Source of the DNA: Sphingobium jiangsuense | Lineage (GTDB): Bacteria > Pseudomonadota > Alphaproteobacteria > Sphingomonadales > Sphingomonadaceae | Assembly: GCF_014196495.1 (NCBI RefSeq) | Contig: NZ_JACIDT010000020.1 | Span: 1-64,000, forward strand | Reading direction: 5' to 3' | Length of the DNA: 64,000 bases | The notes under the pieces: model-generated | Databases searched by the model: none | The model's input: only the letters and a program-made list of their open reading frames with translations | What the model was told of the DNA's origin: nothing | Shown: in pieces, positions 26,076 to 34,476 of the stretch | Numbering within the stretch: the stretch's first letter is position 1 | Layout of the letters: every line of letters begins with the position of its first letter | Program-made: the position numbers and the translations under genes

Positions 26076-27038
26076 TTACGCCGCCGCGCGCCGCAGCCGG
26101 TCGTTGATCGCAAGGCCGATGCCGTCCTCCGGCACCGGCGCGACGGCGACGCGGGGGAGCGATGAAGCGTCGGCGATATGGAGCGCCGCGAAGAGGTTGG
26201 CCGCCGCCTCCACCAGATCGCCGCTTTCGGAAAGGCTGATCGCGCCCGGAACGGGACCGAAGCCGACCAGATATTCGTCCGCCTGCGCTTCCGTCGCATA
26301 CAGGCGCACTGGCTTGGAAGGCGCATAATGGCTGCCGAGCTGGCCGGGGGCCTCGATCGACCCGCCTTGCGCGGCGACGACGGGCAGGCCGCTTGCTTTC
26401 TCCAGCATCCGCGGGGTGACCGGGCCGGGCCGGAGCAGGCGGATGCGACCGGCTTCGGGCGCGACGATCGTGGATTCCAGCCCCTGCGTGGTCGGGCCAT
26501 CGTCGAGGATGAACGGGATGCGGCCGCCGAGGCTCGCGGCGACATGCGCCGCGCTGGTCGGGCTGATCGCGCCGCTGCGGTTGGCCGAGGGCGCGGCGAG
26601 CGGCGTCCCGGCGCGCGCGATCAGCGCCTGCATCGCGCGGTGGGCGGGCAGGCGCAGCGCGACCGTGGGCAGGCCCGCCATCACCAGCGGCGACAATCCG
26701 GCATCCTCCCGCACGGGCAGCACCATCGTCAGCGGCCCCGGCCAGAAGGCCGAGGCGAGCTTGCGCGCGACCGGATCGAACCGGGCGAGCCGCTCCGCCA
26801 TGGCGAGGCCGTCGACATGGACGATCAGCGGATTGAAGCTGGGCCGTCTCTTGGCGGCGTAGATGGCGGCGACCGCATCGGAATCGCGGGCATTGGCGGC
26901 GAGGCCGTAGACCGTCTCGGTCGGCACGGCGACGGGCTGGCCCTGCGCGATCCATCGCGCTGCCTGCTCCAGCGCCTCCTCGCCATAGGGCAGGGCGATC
27001 GTGCGGAACGGGGAAGGGGCGGGGGCGGTGGCATCCAT
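26076..27038 (-). CDS. L-threonylcarbamoyladenylate synthase (Sua5/TsaC)
   Basis: A 320-residue Sua5-type enzyme that makes threonylcarbamoyl-AMP for tRNA t6A37. The YrdC domain (about 20-205) shows PTETVYGLAANA, the KRRPSFNPLIVHV substrate-binding segment and APSANRSG. The C-terminal Sua5 domain (about 225-315) contains SHYAPSKPVRLY and distinguishes it from short TsaC. Together with tsaB at 13840 it supplies two of the t6A pathway proteins in this window. It is transcribed alone, downstream of a repeat-filled gap. Confidence 0.95.
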   Translation of the reverse strand: MDATAPAPSPFRTIALPYGEEALEQAARWIAQGQPVAVPTETVYGLAANARDSDAVAAIYAAKRRPSFNPLIVHVDGLAMAERLARFDPVARKLASAFWPGPLTMVLPVREDAGLSPLVMAGLPTVALRLPAHRAMQALIARAGTPLAAPSANRSGAISPTSAAHVAASLGGRIPFILDDGPTTQGLESTIVAPEAGRIRLLRPGPVTPRMLEKASGLPVVAAQGGSIEAPGQLGSHYAPSKPVRLYATEAQADEYLVGFGPVPGAISLSESGDLVEAAANLFAALHIADASSLPRVAVAPVPEDGIGLAINDRLRRAAA

Positions 27039-27183
27039 CGCCTGCGCTATATCGCGCGACGGGCGCGGGAAAAAGGGCCGGGGCGGATTTTCCCGTTTGT
27101 CCGTATTTTTGGACAGTGTTTTTGCGCGATCATATCCTTGCGCGGAAGACCGGACTGGATGGTTAACGGACCTTCGCCTTTAC

Positions 27184-27262
27184 CGTCACCCCAGCGCAGG
27201 CTGGGGTCGTAAGCGATGTCGCGCGCGCCCTCCGGAGATGCCAGCCTGCGCTGGCATGACGG
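27184..27262 (-). repeat. Two-hairpin REP-like element, copy 3
   Basis: It has a CGTCA start, a ccccagc/gctgggg hairpin, a spacer with GTAAGCGATGTCGCGCGCG, an atgccagc/gctggcat hairpin and a TGACG end. It is preceded by the leader ACGGACCTTCGCCTTTAC, nearly identical to that before copy 2. It forms the left part of the larger composite repeat. Confidence 0.85.
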
Positions 27263-27300
27263 ATAAATTTTATGTGGTTATTGTTTATCCTCACCCCGTT

Positions 27301-27430
27301 TGCCCTGAGCTTGTCGACCCGAAGGGCGGGCGGAGTCCAACGGCTGCTTTTCTTGGGGCAAGAAAGAAGGACGGGGCTTCGACATTGAAGCGAGGCGAGT
27401 GACTCGCTCAACAGCCCGAACGGTTTCTTA
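27301..27430 (-). repeat. Composite repeat module B, copy 1
   Basis: About 130 bp shared with 50531-50683. Common segments include GCCCTGAGC, TTGTCGACCC, CAACGGCTGCTTTTCTTGG, GGGCTTCGACATTGAAGCG, AGGCGAGTGACTCGCTCA and CGAACGG-TTTCTTA. In both copies it lies just right of a two-hairpin element. On the minus strand both keep a 25-codon open frame starting MSESLASLQCRSPVL; whether this is translated is unknown. Confidence 0.7.
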
Positions 27431-27555
27431 TGTTAATATTCTGACCGACCGGAAGCACTCTCCCACCGCAACCTGCTCACCAAAGGACATAACCGGCCCG
27501 CATTTTTTCGAATCGTCCCGTTTCCACGGCGGGGAAAAATGCTAGACCGCCGCGC

Positions 27556-28389
27556 ATGACCGAAGAATTGCTCACCCGCATCGCCGAGGCGCTGGAGCGT
27601 CTTGCCCCCCCCGCCGCCCCGATCGCCGATCTGACCGCGCATCCGGCCTATTATTGGGACGGCCGCACCGCCCATGCGGTGGAGGATTTCGCGCCCGCCG
27701 ATTTCGACCTGCTGTCCGGCATCGACGCGCAGAAGGACATGCTGCTCGAAAATACGCGGCGGCACATGGCGGGGCATCCGGCGCATGACGTGCTGCTCTG
27801 GGGATCGCGCGGCACCGGCAAGTCGGCAAGCGTGTCGGCGGTGGTCGGCAAGCTGCGCCGCGAAGGCGCCGACATCGCGCTGATGCAATGCAGCGCGGAT
27901 CAGCTCGCCAGCCTGCCGGTGCTGTTTCGCCTGCTGCGCGGGGCGGGAAGGCCCTTCATCCTGTTCATCGACGATCTCTCCTTCGACGAGGGCGCGGCCG
28001 GGGACACCGCGCGCATGCTGCGATCCCTGCTCGACGGCGGGGCGAGCGCCCGCCCGGCCAATGTGCGCCTCTACGTCACCTCCAACCGCCGCCACATCGT
28101 CTCGCGCCACATGAGCGAGCAGGACGACCCGATCAACAAGCGCGACGTGGTGGACGACAAGCTGGCGCTGTCGGATCGTTTCGGCCTCTCGCTCGGCTTT
28201 CACGCGATGGACCAGGACACCTATCTGGCGGTGGTGGAAGGCTATGCCCGCCATTATGGCCTGCCGTTCGACGGCAAGGACGCGGTCTACTGGGCGACGG
28301 TGCGCGGCAGCCGCTCTGGCCGCGTCGCCTGGCAATATGTGACGGAACTGGCCGGCCGCGAAGGCCGCTCCATCCGCCGGGGGGAGTGA
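27556..28389 (+). CDS. DUF815 family AAA+ ATPase
   Basis: A 277-residue P-loop ATPase of the DUF815 group. Walker A GSRGTGKS is at 83-90 and Walker B ILFIDDLSF at 134-142. A sensor-1-like asparagine lies in YVTSNRRHIV. The C-terminal lid contains SGRVAWQYVTELAGR. Function in bacteria is not well defined; relatives are described only as ATP-binding or putative chaperone-type ATPases. It stands alone between two repeat-bearing gaps. Confidence 0.85.
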   Translation: MTEELLTRIAEALERLAPPAAPIADLTAHPAYYWDGRTAHAVEDFAPADFDLLSGIDAQKDMLLENTRRHMAGHPAHDVLLWGSRGTGKSASVSAVVGKLRREGADIALMQCSADQLASLPVLFRLLRGAGRPFILFIDDLSFDEGAAGDTARMLRSLLDGGASARPANVRLYVTSNRRHIVSRHMSEQDDPINKRDVVDDKLALSDRFGLSLGFHAMDQDTYLAVVEGYARHYGLPFDGKDAVYWATVRGSRSGRVAWQYVTELAGREGRSIRRGE

Positions 28390-28442
28390 GAGGCGGCTGT
28401 TATGCGGCGGCTGGTTTCGGCCAATTCCTGCCCTTCCCGACG

Positions 28443-28520
28443 CGTCATGCCAGCGCAGGCTGGCATCTCCGGAGGGGGCGCGCGACGTGGCTTACGACCC
28501 CAGCCTGCGCTGGGGTGACG
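28443..28520 (+). repeat. Two-hairpin REP-like element, copy 4
   Basis: The cleanest copy: CGTC, an atgccagc/gctggcat hairpin (GCAG loop), a spacer TCTCCGGAGGGGGCGCGCGA, an ACC(ccagc/gctgg)GGT hairpin and a GACG end. It has the same orientation as copy 1 and lies 53 bp after the DUF815 stop. It occupies the gap before the convergent dehydrogenase-like gene. Confidence 0.85.
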
Positions 28521-28627
28521 AAGGGCGGAAAGGCTGCCAACCACCCAAACCAGCCCCTTGCAGCCAATCCGTCCCACAAAAAAGGGCGCCATCACCGGGC
28601 GGCCTCTTCCTTCCAAATTCTCGCCGC

Positions 28628-29953
28628 CTATTTCCGGCTGACGCGCCAGATGCGGCCTCCGACATCGTCGCTGACCAGCAGCGCGCCTTCGGCGTCGACC
28701 AGCACGTCGACGGGGCGGCCATAGGCCTCATTGTCCGGCGACAGGAAGCCGCCCAGCACGTCGACCGGCTTGCCCTGCGGCACGCCCTTGGCGTCGAACG
28801 GCACGAACACCACCTTGTACCCGGCGGCGGGCACGCGGTTCCAGCTGCCGTGCAGGCCGACGAACGCGCCCTGCTCGAACGGCGCCCCCAGCTTCGATGC
28901 CGTTGCGAAGGCGAGGCCCAGCGGGGCGACGTGGTTGCCCAGCGCATAATCGGGGCGATGGGTATATTCGCGCAGTTCCGGGCGGCCGGGCTCGACGCGC
29001 TTGTCCTCATAGCCGCCCCAGTAATTCCACGGCCAGCCGTAGAAGCCGCCGAATTCCACGCGCGTCAGGAAATCGGGCACCAGGTCGGAGCCGAGGCCGT
29101 CCCGCTCGTTCACCACCGCCCAGAGCGCGCCCGTCACCGGGTTCCACGCCATGCCGACCGGGTTGCGCAGGCCGGAGGCGAACACGCGGTTGTCGCCGGT
29201 TTCCAGGTTGACCTCGATGATCGCGGCGCGGTTGGTTTCGGTTTCCAGCCCTCCTTCGGCGACATTGCTGTTGGAGCCGATCGCGACATAGAGCAGCCTG
29301 CCGTCCGGGCTGGCGATCAGGTTGCGCGTCCAGTGCCTATTGGGCGCGCCATGGGGCAGGGAGATGACCTTGCGCCCCTTGTCCGCGATTTTCGTTTCGC
29401 CTTCCTTATAGGGGAAGGCCATCACCGCGTCGGTATTGGCGACATAGAGCGTGTCGCCGACCAGCGCCATGCCATAGGGCGAATTGAGGCCGGTGAGAAA
29501 GGCCGTTTTGACCTCCGCCTTGCCGTCCTTGTCGGCGTCGCGCAGCAGGGTGATGCGGTTGGCGGATGGCACGTCCGCGCCCGCCTTGTTCATGAAATGG
29601 TTCATCACCCGGCCGACGATGCCGGTTCCGGGCCGGGGCGGGCTGTTGGTTTCCGCGACCAATATGTCGCCATTGGGCAGGCGCAGCATGGAGCGGGGAT
29701 GCTCCAGCCCCTCGGCGAAGGGCGCGACGGAGAGGCCCTGCGCGGCGACGGGCGCCTTGCCGGCGGGCCAGCCCACGGCCCTGGCCACCGCGACGGTCGG
29801 TATCCATTGCGGCCGGGCGGGCGTGAACACCGGCTCCCTGCCGACATCCTGCCCGGCGGCGAGGCGCGCGACATCGGGCCGCGTCAGCCAATAGACGGCT
29901 CCGGCGCCGATCAGGATGAAGATGAGAGACAGGGCAAGGATATGTTTTTTCAT
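28628..29953 (-). CDS. Membrane-anchored sorbosone/glucose dehydrogenase-like beta-propeller protein
   Basis: A 441-residue protein. It has an N-terminal membrane anchor or uncleaved signal (about 5-23), then a periplasmic beta-propeller of the GSDH/L-sorbosone dehydrogenase family (PQQ-dependent type). Recognisable segments are EHPRSMLRLPNGDILVAE, SPYGMALVGDTLYVANTDAV, HWTRNLIASPDGRLLYVAIGSNSNV and GLRNPVGMAW. The catalytic base and PQQ ligands cannot be confirmed by eye, so the substrate is open. It is followed upstream by a small membrane protein gene on the same strand. Confidence 0.85.
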   Translation of the reverse strand: MKKHILALSLIFILIGAGAVYWLTRPDVARLAAGQDVGREPVFTPARPQWIPTVAVARAVGWPAGKAPVAAQGLSVAPFAEGLEHPRSMLRLPNGDILVAETNSPPRPGTGIVGRVMNHFMNKAGADVPSANRITLLRDADKDGKAEVKTAFLTGLNSPYGMALVGDTLYVANTDAVMAFPYKEGETKIADKGRKVISLPHGAPNRHWTRNLIASPDGRLLYVAIGSNSNVAEGGLETETNRAAIIEVNLETGDNRVFASGLRNPVGMAWNPVTGALWAVVNERDGLGSDLVPDFLTRVEFGGFYGWPWNYWGGYEDKRVEPGRPELREYTHRPDYALGNHVAPLGLAFATASKLGAPFEQGAFVGLHGSWNRVPAAGYKVVFVPFDAKGVPQGKPVDVLGGFLSPDNEAYGRPVDVLVDAEGALLVSDDVGGRIWRVSRK

Positions 29954-30049
29954 CGAATGTCCGTTTTCCAGAACAAGATAGGGGCCCGCTTCAGCATGAC
30001 CGGCTATTGGATCGAGGGCAACCCGCCATCGGCCGGATCGCCCCGCGCC

Positions 30050-30232
30050 CTATCGCGGGCGCTGCCTCCACCACAAGGCCAGCGCGACGAGCCCGCCCAG
30101 CGCGAGGCCGCCCAGCAGGCCGATCGTCGGCTGTCCCTGAAACCCGCCTATGAATACGCCCGCAAGGGCGAGGATGGCAATGAAAACTCCGCCCGCGCTG
30201 CCCGGCGATTGTCTTGGGGATTGTCCGTTCAT
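30050..30232 (-). CDS. Small two-helix membrane protein
   Basis: A 60-residue protein starting MNGQSPRQSPGSAGG. It has two predicted membrane helices (about 15-30 and 36-53) and a basic tail WWRQRPR. I recall similar short glycine-rich membrane proteins in sphingomonads but cannot name a family. The ATG at 30232 is chosen because the frame upstream has no homology-like character. It lies 96 bp upstream of the dehydrogenase-like gene on the same strand. Confidence 0.6.
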   Translation of the reverse strand: MNGQSPRQSPGSAGGVFIAILALAGVFIGGFQGQPTIGLLGGLALGGLVALALWWRQRPR

Positions 30233-30449
30233 CGATTGTCTCTGCATCATGGCCGTTAAGGGATGGCGTCGCCAGCCATGCCTCATATCGGGACGCGGCC
30301 CGTCCCGCCAGCACACAATTGTCCCGATCTGGTATTTGCCTAATGCGGCGTTGACCTTCGCGCCGGGCGGTTTCGCGGGCGGGAAGGAAACTGGCACGGC
30401 TGTTGTACCTTCCACGGGCAACAGCACAACAGCGGGCAGGGCGGGAATA

Positions 30450-30659
30450 ATGCAGTTACCATATATGGGTGGGCGCAAGGGGTTTGAGGACGCCGCGCGG
30501 CTGATCGAGCATTTCGGCGCCAATGCGGGCTATGAGGCGGCGCTGCGCGCCGATCGCAGCCGGGATCTGGGCAACCATGTCCATTTCTGCCACTGGCGCC
30601 AGATAGAGCGGCTGATCGTCCAGATGACGGTGGAATGCCCGACGGGGTCGGTTCACTGA
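30450..30659 (+). CDS. Small conserved-looking protein, unknown function
   Basis: A 69-residue cytosolic protein starting MQLPYMGGRKGFEDAARLIE, with ATG after a weak purine-rich site (gggcgggaat). It is helical in its first half and ends HVHFCHWRQIERLIVQMTV. I do not know a function. The pattern (charged helix plus His/Cys-rich middle) is consistent with a real gene, and its stop is followed by a strong hairpin that could terminate it. It is convergent with argC. Confidence 0.6.
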   Translation: MQLPYMGGRKGFEDAARLIEHFGANAGYEAALRADRSRDLGNHVHFCHWRQIERLIVQMTVECPTGSVH

Positions 30660-30675
30660 GGCAAAAGACGAACGC

Positions 30676-30708
30676 GAAAGGGCGCGCGATCCGGTCGCGC
30701 GCCCTTTC
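30676..30708. terminator. Strong hairpin between convergent genes
   Basis: A near-perfect 14-bp stem (gaaagggcgcgcga paired with tcgcgcgccctttc) with a 5-nt loop lies between the stops of the small + strand gene and the - strand argC. T-runs are weak on both sides (ttttc on the + strand, cttttg on the - strand). It is probably a bidirectional terminator. Confidence 0.7.
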
Positions 30709-30722
30709 CGGTTTTCAGGGGA

Positions 30723-31655
30723 TCAGAGCTTCAGCCCGGCGGTTTCGTCGAGGCCGCATAGCAGGTTGAGGTTCTGCACCGCCGCGCCCGACGCGCCCTT
30801 GCCCAGATTGTCGAGCGCCGCCACCAGGCGCGCCTGCGCCCCGTCCGCGCTCGCGAACAGGAACAGGTCCATGCCGTCGGTGCCGGATTTGCGCTCCAGC
30901 GGCAGATTGGCCTGCGCATAATCCCCGACCACGCGCACCACGGACGAGTCCCGATAGGCGGCCTCCAGCACATCGCGCACCTGCTTCGCCGAGGGCCTGC
31001 CCGGCAGGGCGGCGAGCGGCAGCGGCACTTCCACGATCATGCCGCGCAGCATGTTGGCGACCGAGGGCGCGAAGATCGGCGCGATGGAAAGCCCGGCATG
31101 CTGCGTCATTTCCGGCACATGCTTGTGCGCGAGCGTCAGCCCGTAGGTCATCCACGAGGGAGCGGAACCGGCCTTTTCGCCTTCATAATCGGCGATCATG
31201 CCCTTGCCGCCGCCCGAATAGCCCGACACCGCATTGACGCTGAGCGGCCAGTCGGCCGGGATCAGCCCGGCGCGCACCAGCGGCCCGACCAGCGCGAGAA
31301 AGCCGGTGGGGTAGCATCCGGGGTTGCTCACCCTTTTGGAGGCGGCCACCGTCTCGCGCCCGACCAGTTCCGGGAAGCCGTAGGTCCAGCCCGGCGCGAC
31401 GCGATGCGCGGTCGACGCGTCGATCACCCGCGTGCGGTCGCTGGCGATCAGCGACACGGCCTCGCGCGCGGCATCGTCGGGCAGGCAGAGGATGACGACA
31501 TCGGCGTCGTTGATCGCCTGCGCGCGCGCGGCGGCATCCTTGCGCTGCGCCTCGTCCAGCAGGATCAGCGAGAATTCCGCGCGGCCTTCCAGCCGTTCCC
31601 GGATTTCGAGGCCGGTGGTGCCCGCGGCACCGTCGATGAAAATAGCATGGGTCAT
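30723..31655 (-). CDS. argC: N-acetyl-gamma-glutamyl-phosphate reductase, short type
   Basis: A 310-residue NADPH-dependent reductase of arginine biosynthesis. The short (type 2) form is indicated by length. The N-terminal Rossmann loop is DGAAGTTGLEIRERL, and the catalytic cysteine C114 lies in VSNPGCYPTGFLAL. The start overlaps the stop of the NlpC/P60 gene as ATGA, indicating translational coupling despite unrelated functions. No other arginine genes are in the window. Confidence 0.95.
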   Translation of the reverse strand: MTHAIFIDGAAGTTGLEIRERLEGRAEFSLILLDEAQRKDAAARAQAINDADVVILCLPDDAAREAVSLIASDRTRVIDASTAHRVAPGWTYGFPELVGRETVAASKRVSNPGCYPTGFLALVGPLVRAGLIPADWPLSVNAVSGYSGGGKGMIADYEGEKAGSAPSWMTYGLTLAHKHVPEMTQHAGLSIAPIFAPSVANMLRGMIVEVPLPLAALPGRPSAKQVRDVLEAAYRDSSVVRVVGDYAQANLPLERKSGTDGMDLFLFASADGAQARLVAALDNLGKGASGAAVQNLNLLCGLDETAGLKL

Positions 31656-32563
31656 AGGTCGATCCTGCGCCGGGCCAGCACCGGCTGTTCATGGTCGGGC
31701 TTCAGCCTGTCGATCACGTCCGCAAGGGGCTCCGCCACCGTGCTCATCCACCAGGCATTGGCGTGCAGCAGCGTCTCCCCATCCAGCATGATGCCGACAT
31801 GGCCGGGGAAGAAGATGAGGTCCCCTCGTCGCAGCTCCTCGCCCTCGCCGATCGGCGCGCCGAGGCTTTCGCGTTGCAGGTCGGTGTCGCGCGGCATGCG
31901 GACGCCCGCCAGCCCCAGCGACAGCTGGACGAGGCCGGAGCAGTCGATGCCGCCATGGCCGCGCCCGCCCCAGACATAGGGCTGGCCGAGCTGGCCCTGC
32001 GCCACCGCGACCCAATCTGTCGCGCACTCCTCGACCGGGGCGACATGGCGCAGGTGGACCGCGCCTTCCGCCGTCAGCACGAAATCCCCCTCGACTGCGC
32101 CCGCGATGCGCGCGCCCGCCGAAAGCATGCCTGTCACCGGCGCCTTGATGTCGGCCTTCGCAAAGACCGGCGCGGACCGGGCCGTCACCTTGTGCGTGGC
32201 GGCCAGCAATTCGGTCGCCAGCGCGGCGCGCTCGACATAGCCGACATAGCCGTCATGCTCGCAAAAGCCCCAGGCCCAGTCGCCGGTCACGTCGAGCAGG
32301 TGGAAGCCTTCGCCCTGCAACAGCTGGCTGACCGCCGTGGCATCGGCGGAAGGGGCGTCCCGCAGGAAGGCGGCCGGGGCGAGGCAGTGCATCGGCTGGG
32401 CCTTGGCATAATGGGGCGCGAACAGCAGCCCGGCGAGGCTGATATCGGCAAGATCGCCGCGCACGGCATGGATCCTGCGGTCCAGCTCGATCGAGCGGCC
32501 CTTCAGGCGAAAGCATATGCGGGTGTCGGCCGTCCGGCCGGAATTTTTCGTCGTGGCGTGCAT
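31652..32563 (-). CDS. NlpC/P60 family cell-wall peptidase with SH3 domain
   Basis: A 303-residue cysteine peptidase. An N-terminal bacterial-SH3-like region (about 60-180) is followed by an NlpC/P60 domain with C208 in GGIDCSGLVQ, H255 in PGHVGIML and a third His at H267. The expected reaction is cleavage of peptidoglycan stem peptides. No signal peptide is seen at the chosen start (MHATT, ATG at 32563), so it may act on imported muropeptides in the cytosol. A longer in-frame version to 32887 adds no homology. Coupled to argC. Confidence 0.88.
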   Translation of the reverse strand: MHATTKNSGRTADTRICFRLKGRSIELDRRIHAVRGDLADISLAGLLFAPHYAKAQPMHCLAPAAFLRDAPSADATAVSQLLQGEGFHLLDVTGDWAWGFCEHDGYVGYVERAALATELLAATHKVTARSAPVFAKADIKAPVTGMLSAGARIAGAVEGDFVLTAEGAVHLRHVAPVEECATDWVAVAQGQLGQPYVWGGRGHGGIDCSGLVQLSLGLAGVRMPRDTDLQRESLGAPIGEGEELRRGDLIFFPGHVGIMLDGETLLHANAWWMSTVAEPLADVIDRLKPDHEQPVLARRRIDL

Positions 32564-32678
32564 CGCACGCCCCTGCGATGAATGAAACGGATCGTCAAGG
32601 GTTTCGCGCGGCCCTGCCACGCAAAGTCCCTCCGGAATCCCCGCTTTCACGCGCCCGCCCTTGCCGGTGGCCGCATTT

Positions 32679-34082
32679 TCATGGCCGGGGGTAGCGTTCC
32701 TGCAACAGTGCGAAGGCCGCGCGCAGGCCCAGCGCCTCGCCGCCCTTGGGGCGGCCTGGCTTGGCCGAGGGACGCCAGGCGAAGGTGTCGAAATGCGCCC
32801 AGAGCGCGCCTTCTCCGACGAATTTCTGCAGGAACAGCGCGGCGGTGATCGCCCCGGCAAAGCCGCCTTCGCCCGCATTGGCGACATCGGCGATGTCCGA
32901 TTTCAGCATGTCGGCATAGCCGGTCCAGAGCGGCAGCTGCCAGACCGGATCGTCCGCCTTGCGCCCCAGCTCGACCAGCCTGCGGGCGAGGTCGTCGTCA
33001 TTGGCGAAAAGCGCGGGCAGGTCCGGCCCCAGCGCCACGCGCGCCGCGCCCGTCAGCGTCGCGAAATCGAGGATCAGCTCCGGCTTCTCCTCGCCCGCGC
33101 GGGTCAGCGCGTCGCCCAGCACCAGCCGCCCCTCGGCGTCGGTATTGCCGATCTCGACATGCAGGCCCTTGCGGCTCGCCAGCACGTCGCCGGGGCGGAA
33201 GGCGTTGCCGGATATCGCATTTTCGACCGCCGGGATCAGCAGGTGGAGGCGCACGGGCAGGGCGCTGGCCATCACCAGCTCCGCCAACGCCAGCGCATGC
33301 GCCGCGCCGCCCATATCCTTCTTCATCAGCCGCATCGCCGAGGACGGCTTGATATCGAGGCCGCCGCTGTCGAAGCAGACGCCCTTGCCGATCAGCGCGA
33401 TGCGCGGATGATCGGCATGGCCCCATGTCAGCTCGATGAGGCGGGGCGCATAATCGCGATGGGCAGCGCGCCCGACCGCGTGGATCATCGGATAACCCTG
33501 CTCCAGCGCGTCGCCGCGCGTCACGGTGAAGGTGGCGTCATGGCGCCGGGCGACGGCTTCGGCGGCCTTTTCCAGATCGGGCGGCCCCATGTCGGCGGTG
33601 GGCGTGTTGACGAGATCGCGCACCAGATGCACCGCCCCGGCGAGGCGTACCGTCTGCTCGATCCGCGCGACGTCGCCGGTCAGCAGCACGCGCGGGCCGA
33701 TGGCGGCGTCCTCCGGCGCGGAGCGGTAGCGGTCGAAGCGGTAGTGCGCGGTCAGCCAGCCCAGCCCTGCCGGACCGATATCGCCGCCATCGGCGAGGCG
33801 GTAGGTGCCCGCGGGCAGGACCTCCGCCAGCTTCGCAAGGCACCAGCTCGACAGCGAGGCGGCATTGGCGACGGTGGTGACGGCCGCCCAGTCCTCCGCC
33901 TTTTCCCCCGGCAGGATCGCATGGGCATAGGGCTTGGCCCGGTACCGCTGCGCGGCCAGCGCCGTGCGCACTCGTTCGGGCTGGGCCGCGAGCCAGCCTT
34001 CATAGCTGTCGGCGTCGACGATGTGGATGTCATGGGCGGGCTGGCCGGTGTCGGCCTTCAACAGATCGGCATAATCGCTCAT
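32679..34082 (-). CDS. M17 leucyl aminopeptidase family protein
   Basis: A 467-residue zinc/manganese aminopeptidase of family M17 (PepA-like). The metal-binding core is present: GKGVCFDSGGLDIKPSSAMRLMKKDMGGA with the catalytic Lys and Asp, the signature NTDAEGRLVLGDAL, then ILDFATLTGAARVALG. The N-terminal domain is compact. It probably hydrolyses N-terminal residues of peptides in the cytosol. It is transcribed in the same direction as the NlpC/P60 gene, 115 bp upstream of it. Confidence 0.93.
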   Translation of the reverse strand: MSDYADLLKADTGQPAHDIHIVDADSYEGWLAAQPERVRTALAAQRYRAKPYAHAILPGEKAEDWAAVTTVANAASLSSWCLAKLAEVLPAGTYRLADGGDIGPAGLGWLTAHYRFDRYRSAPEDAAIGPRVLLTGDVARIEQTVRLAGAVHLVRDLVNTPTADMGPPDLEKAAEAVARRHDATFTVTRGDALEQGYPMIHAVGRAAHRDYAPRLIELTWGHADHPRIALIGKGVCFDSGGLDIKPSSAMRLMKKDMGGAAHALALAELVMASALPVRLHLLIPAVENAISGNAFRPGDVLASRKGLHVEIGNTDAEGRLVLGDALTRAGEEKPELILDFATLTGAARVALGPDLPALFANDDDLARRLVELGRKADDPVWQLPLWTGYADMLKSDIADVANAGEGGFAGAITAALFLQKFVGEGALWAHFDTFAWRPSAKPGRPKGGEALGLRAAFALLQERYPRP

Positions 34083-34203
34083 CCATCCTCCTTAGGGCAA
34101 AGCGTCGCGGCGGCAAAGTGCGCTTTTCCGGCGGCCGTTCATGCAACCTGCGGAGCGCCGGTTCGTTGAGGCGGGGAGGGATCCACAGCACAGGAGAAGG
34201 ACA

Positions 34204-34410
34204 ATGCATATTGCCGACAACAAGGGCGATCGCGCCATCCGCGAGCGGGCCTACAAGCTTGCCGAAAGCGGCAAGTTCGAGGCGGTGCGCGACGTGGAGC
34301 GCGCGCTGATCGGCGAAGGCTGGCCCAATGCCCGCCGCGTGATGCACAGCGACTATGTGATGCAGGCGGTCGAGGAACGCTGCCGCGCGGCGCGTGCCAG
34401 CGCGCACTGA
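34204..34410 (+). CDS. Small conserved-looking protein, unknown function
   Basis: A 68-residue charged, helical protein (MHIADNKGDRAIRERAYKLA...), with ATG preceded by a good ribosome-binding site (aggagaagg). I recall close relatives in sphingomonads but no function. The basic helical composition would suit a nucleic-acid- or ribosome-associated role; this is a guess. It is followed by a hairpin terminator and is divergent from the M17 peptidase gene. Confidence 0.7.
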   Translation: MHIADNKGDRAIRERAYKLAESGKFEAVRDVERALIGEGWPNARRVMHSDYVMQAVEERCRAARASAH

Positions 34411-34429
34411 AGCCTGTATAAGGCAAGCC

Positions 34430-34450
34430 GGGGCGGCGTCCTGCCGCCCC
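34430..34450 (+). terminator. GC-rich hairpin after the small + strand gene
   Basis: An 8-bp perfect stem (ggggcggc/gccgcccc) with a 5-nt loop lies 20 bp after the stop of the 68-residue protein. No T-run follows, so termination strength is uncertain. It sits 27 bp before the next gene. Confidence 0.45.
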
Positions 34451-34476
34451 GTCCGCGAGAAGGGGGGCAAATCATC

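Larger units (their letters stand above)
27039..27555. other. Repeat-filled intergenic region
   Basis: This 517-bp gap between two divergent genes carries no convincing protein gene. Most of it, 27184-27430, is a composite repeat also found at 50405-50683. The flanks, 27039-27183 and 27431-27555, should hold the promoters of the Sua5 and DUF815 genes; no boxes are assigned. Confidence 0.6.
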
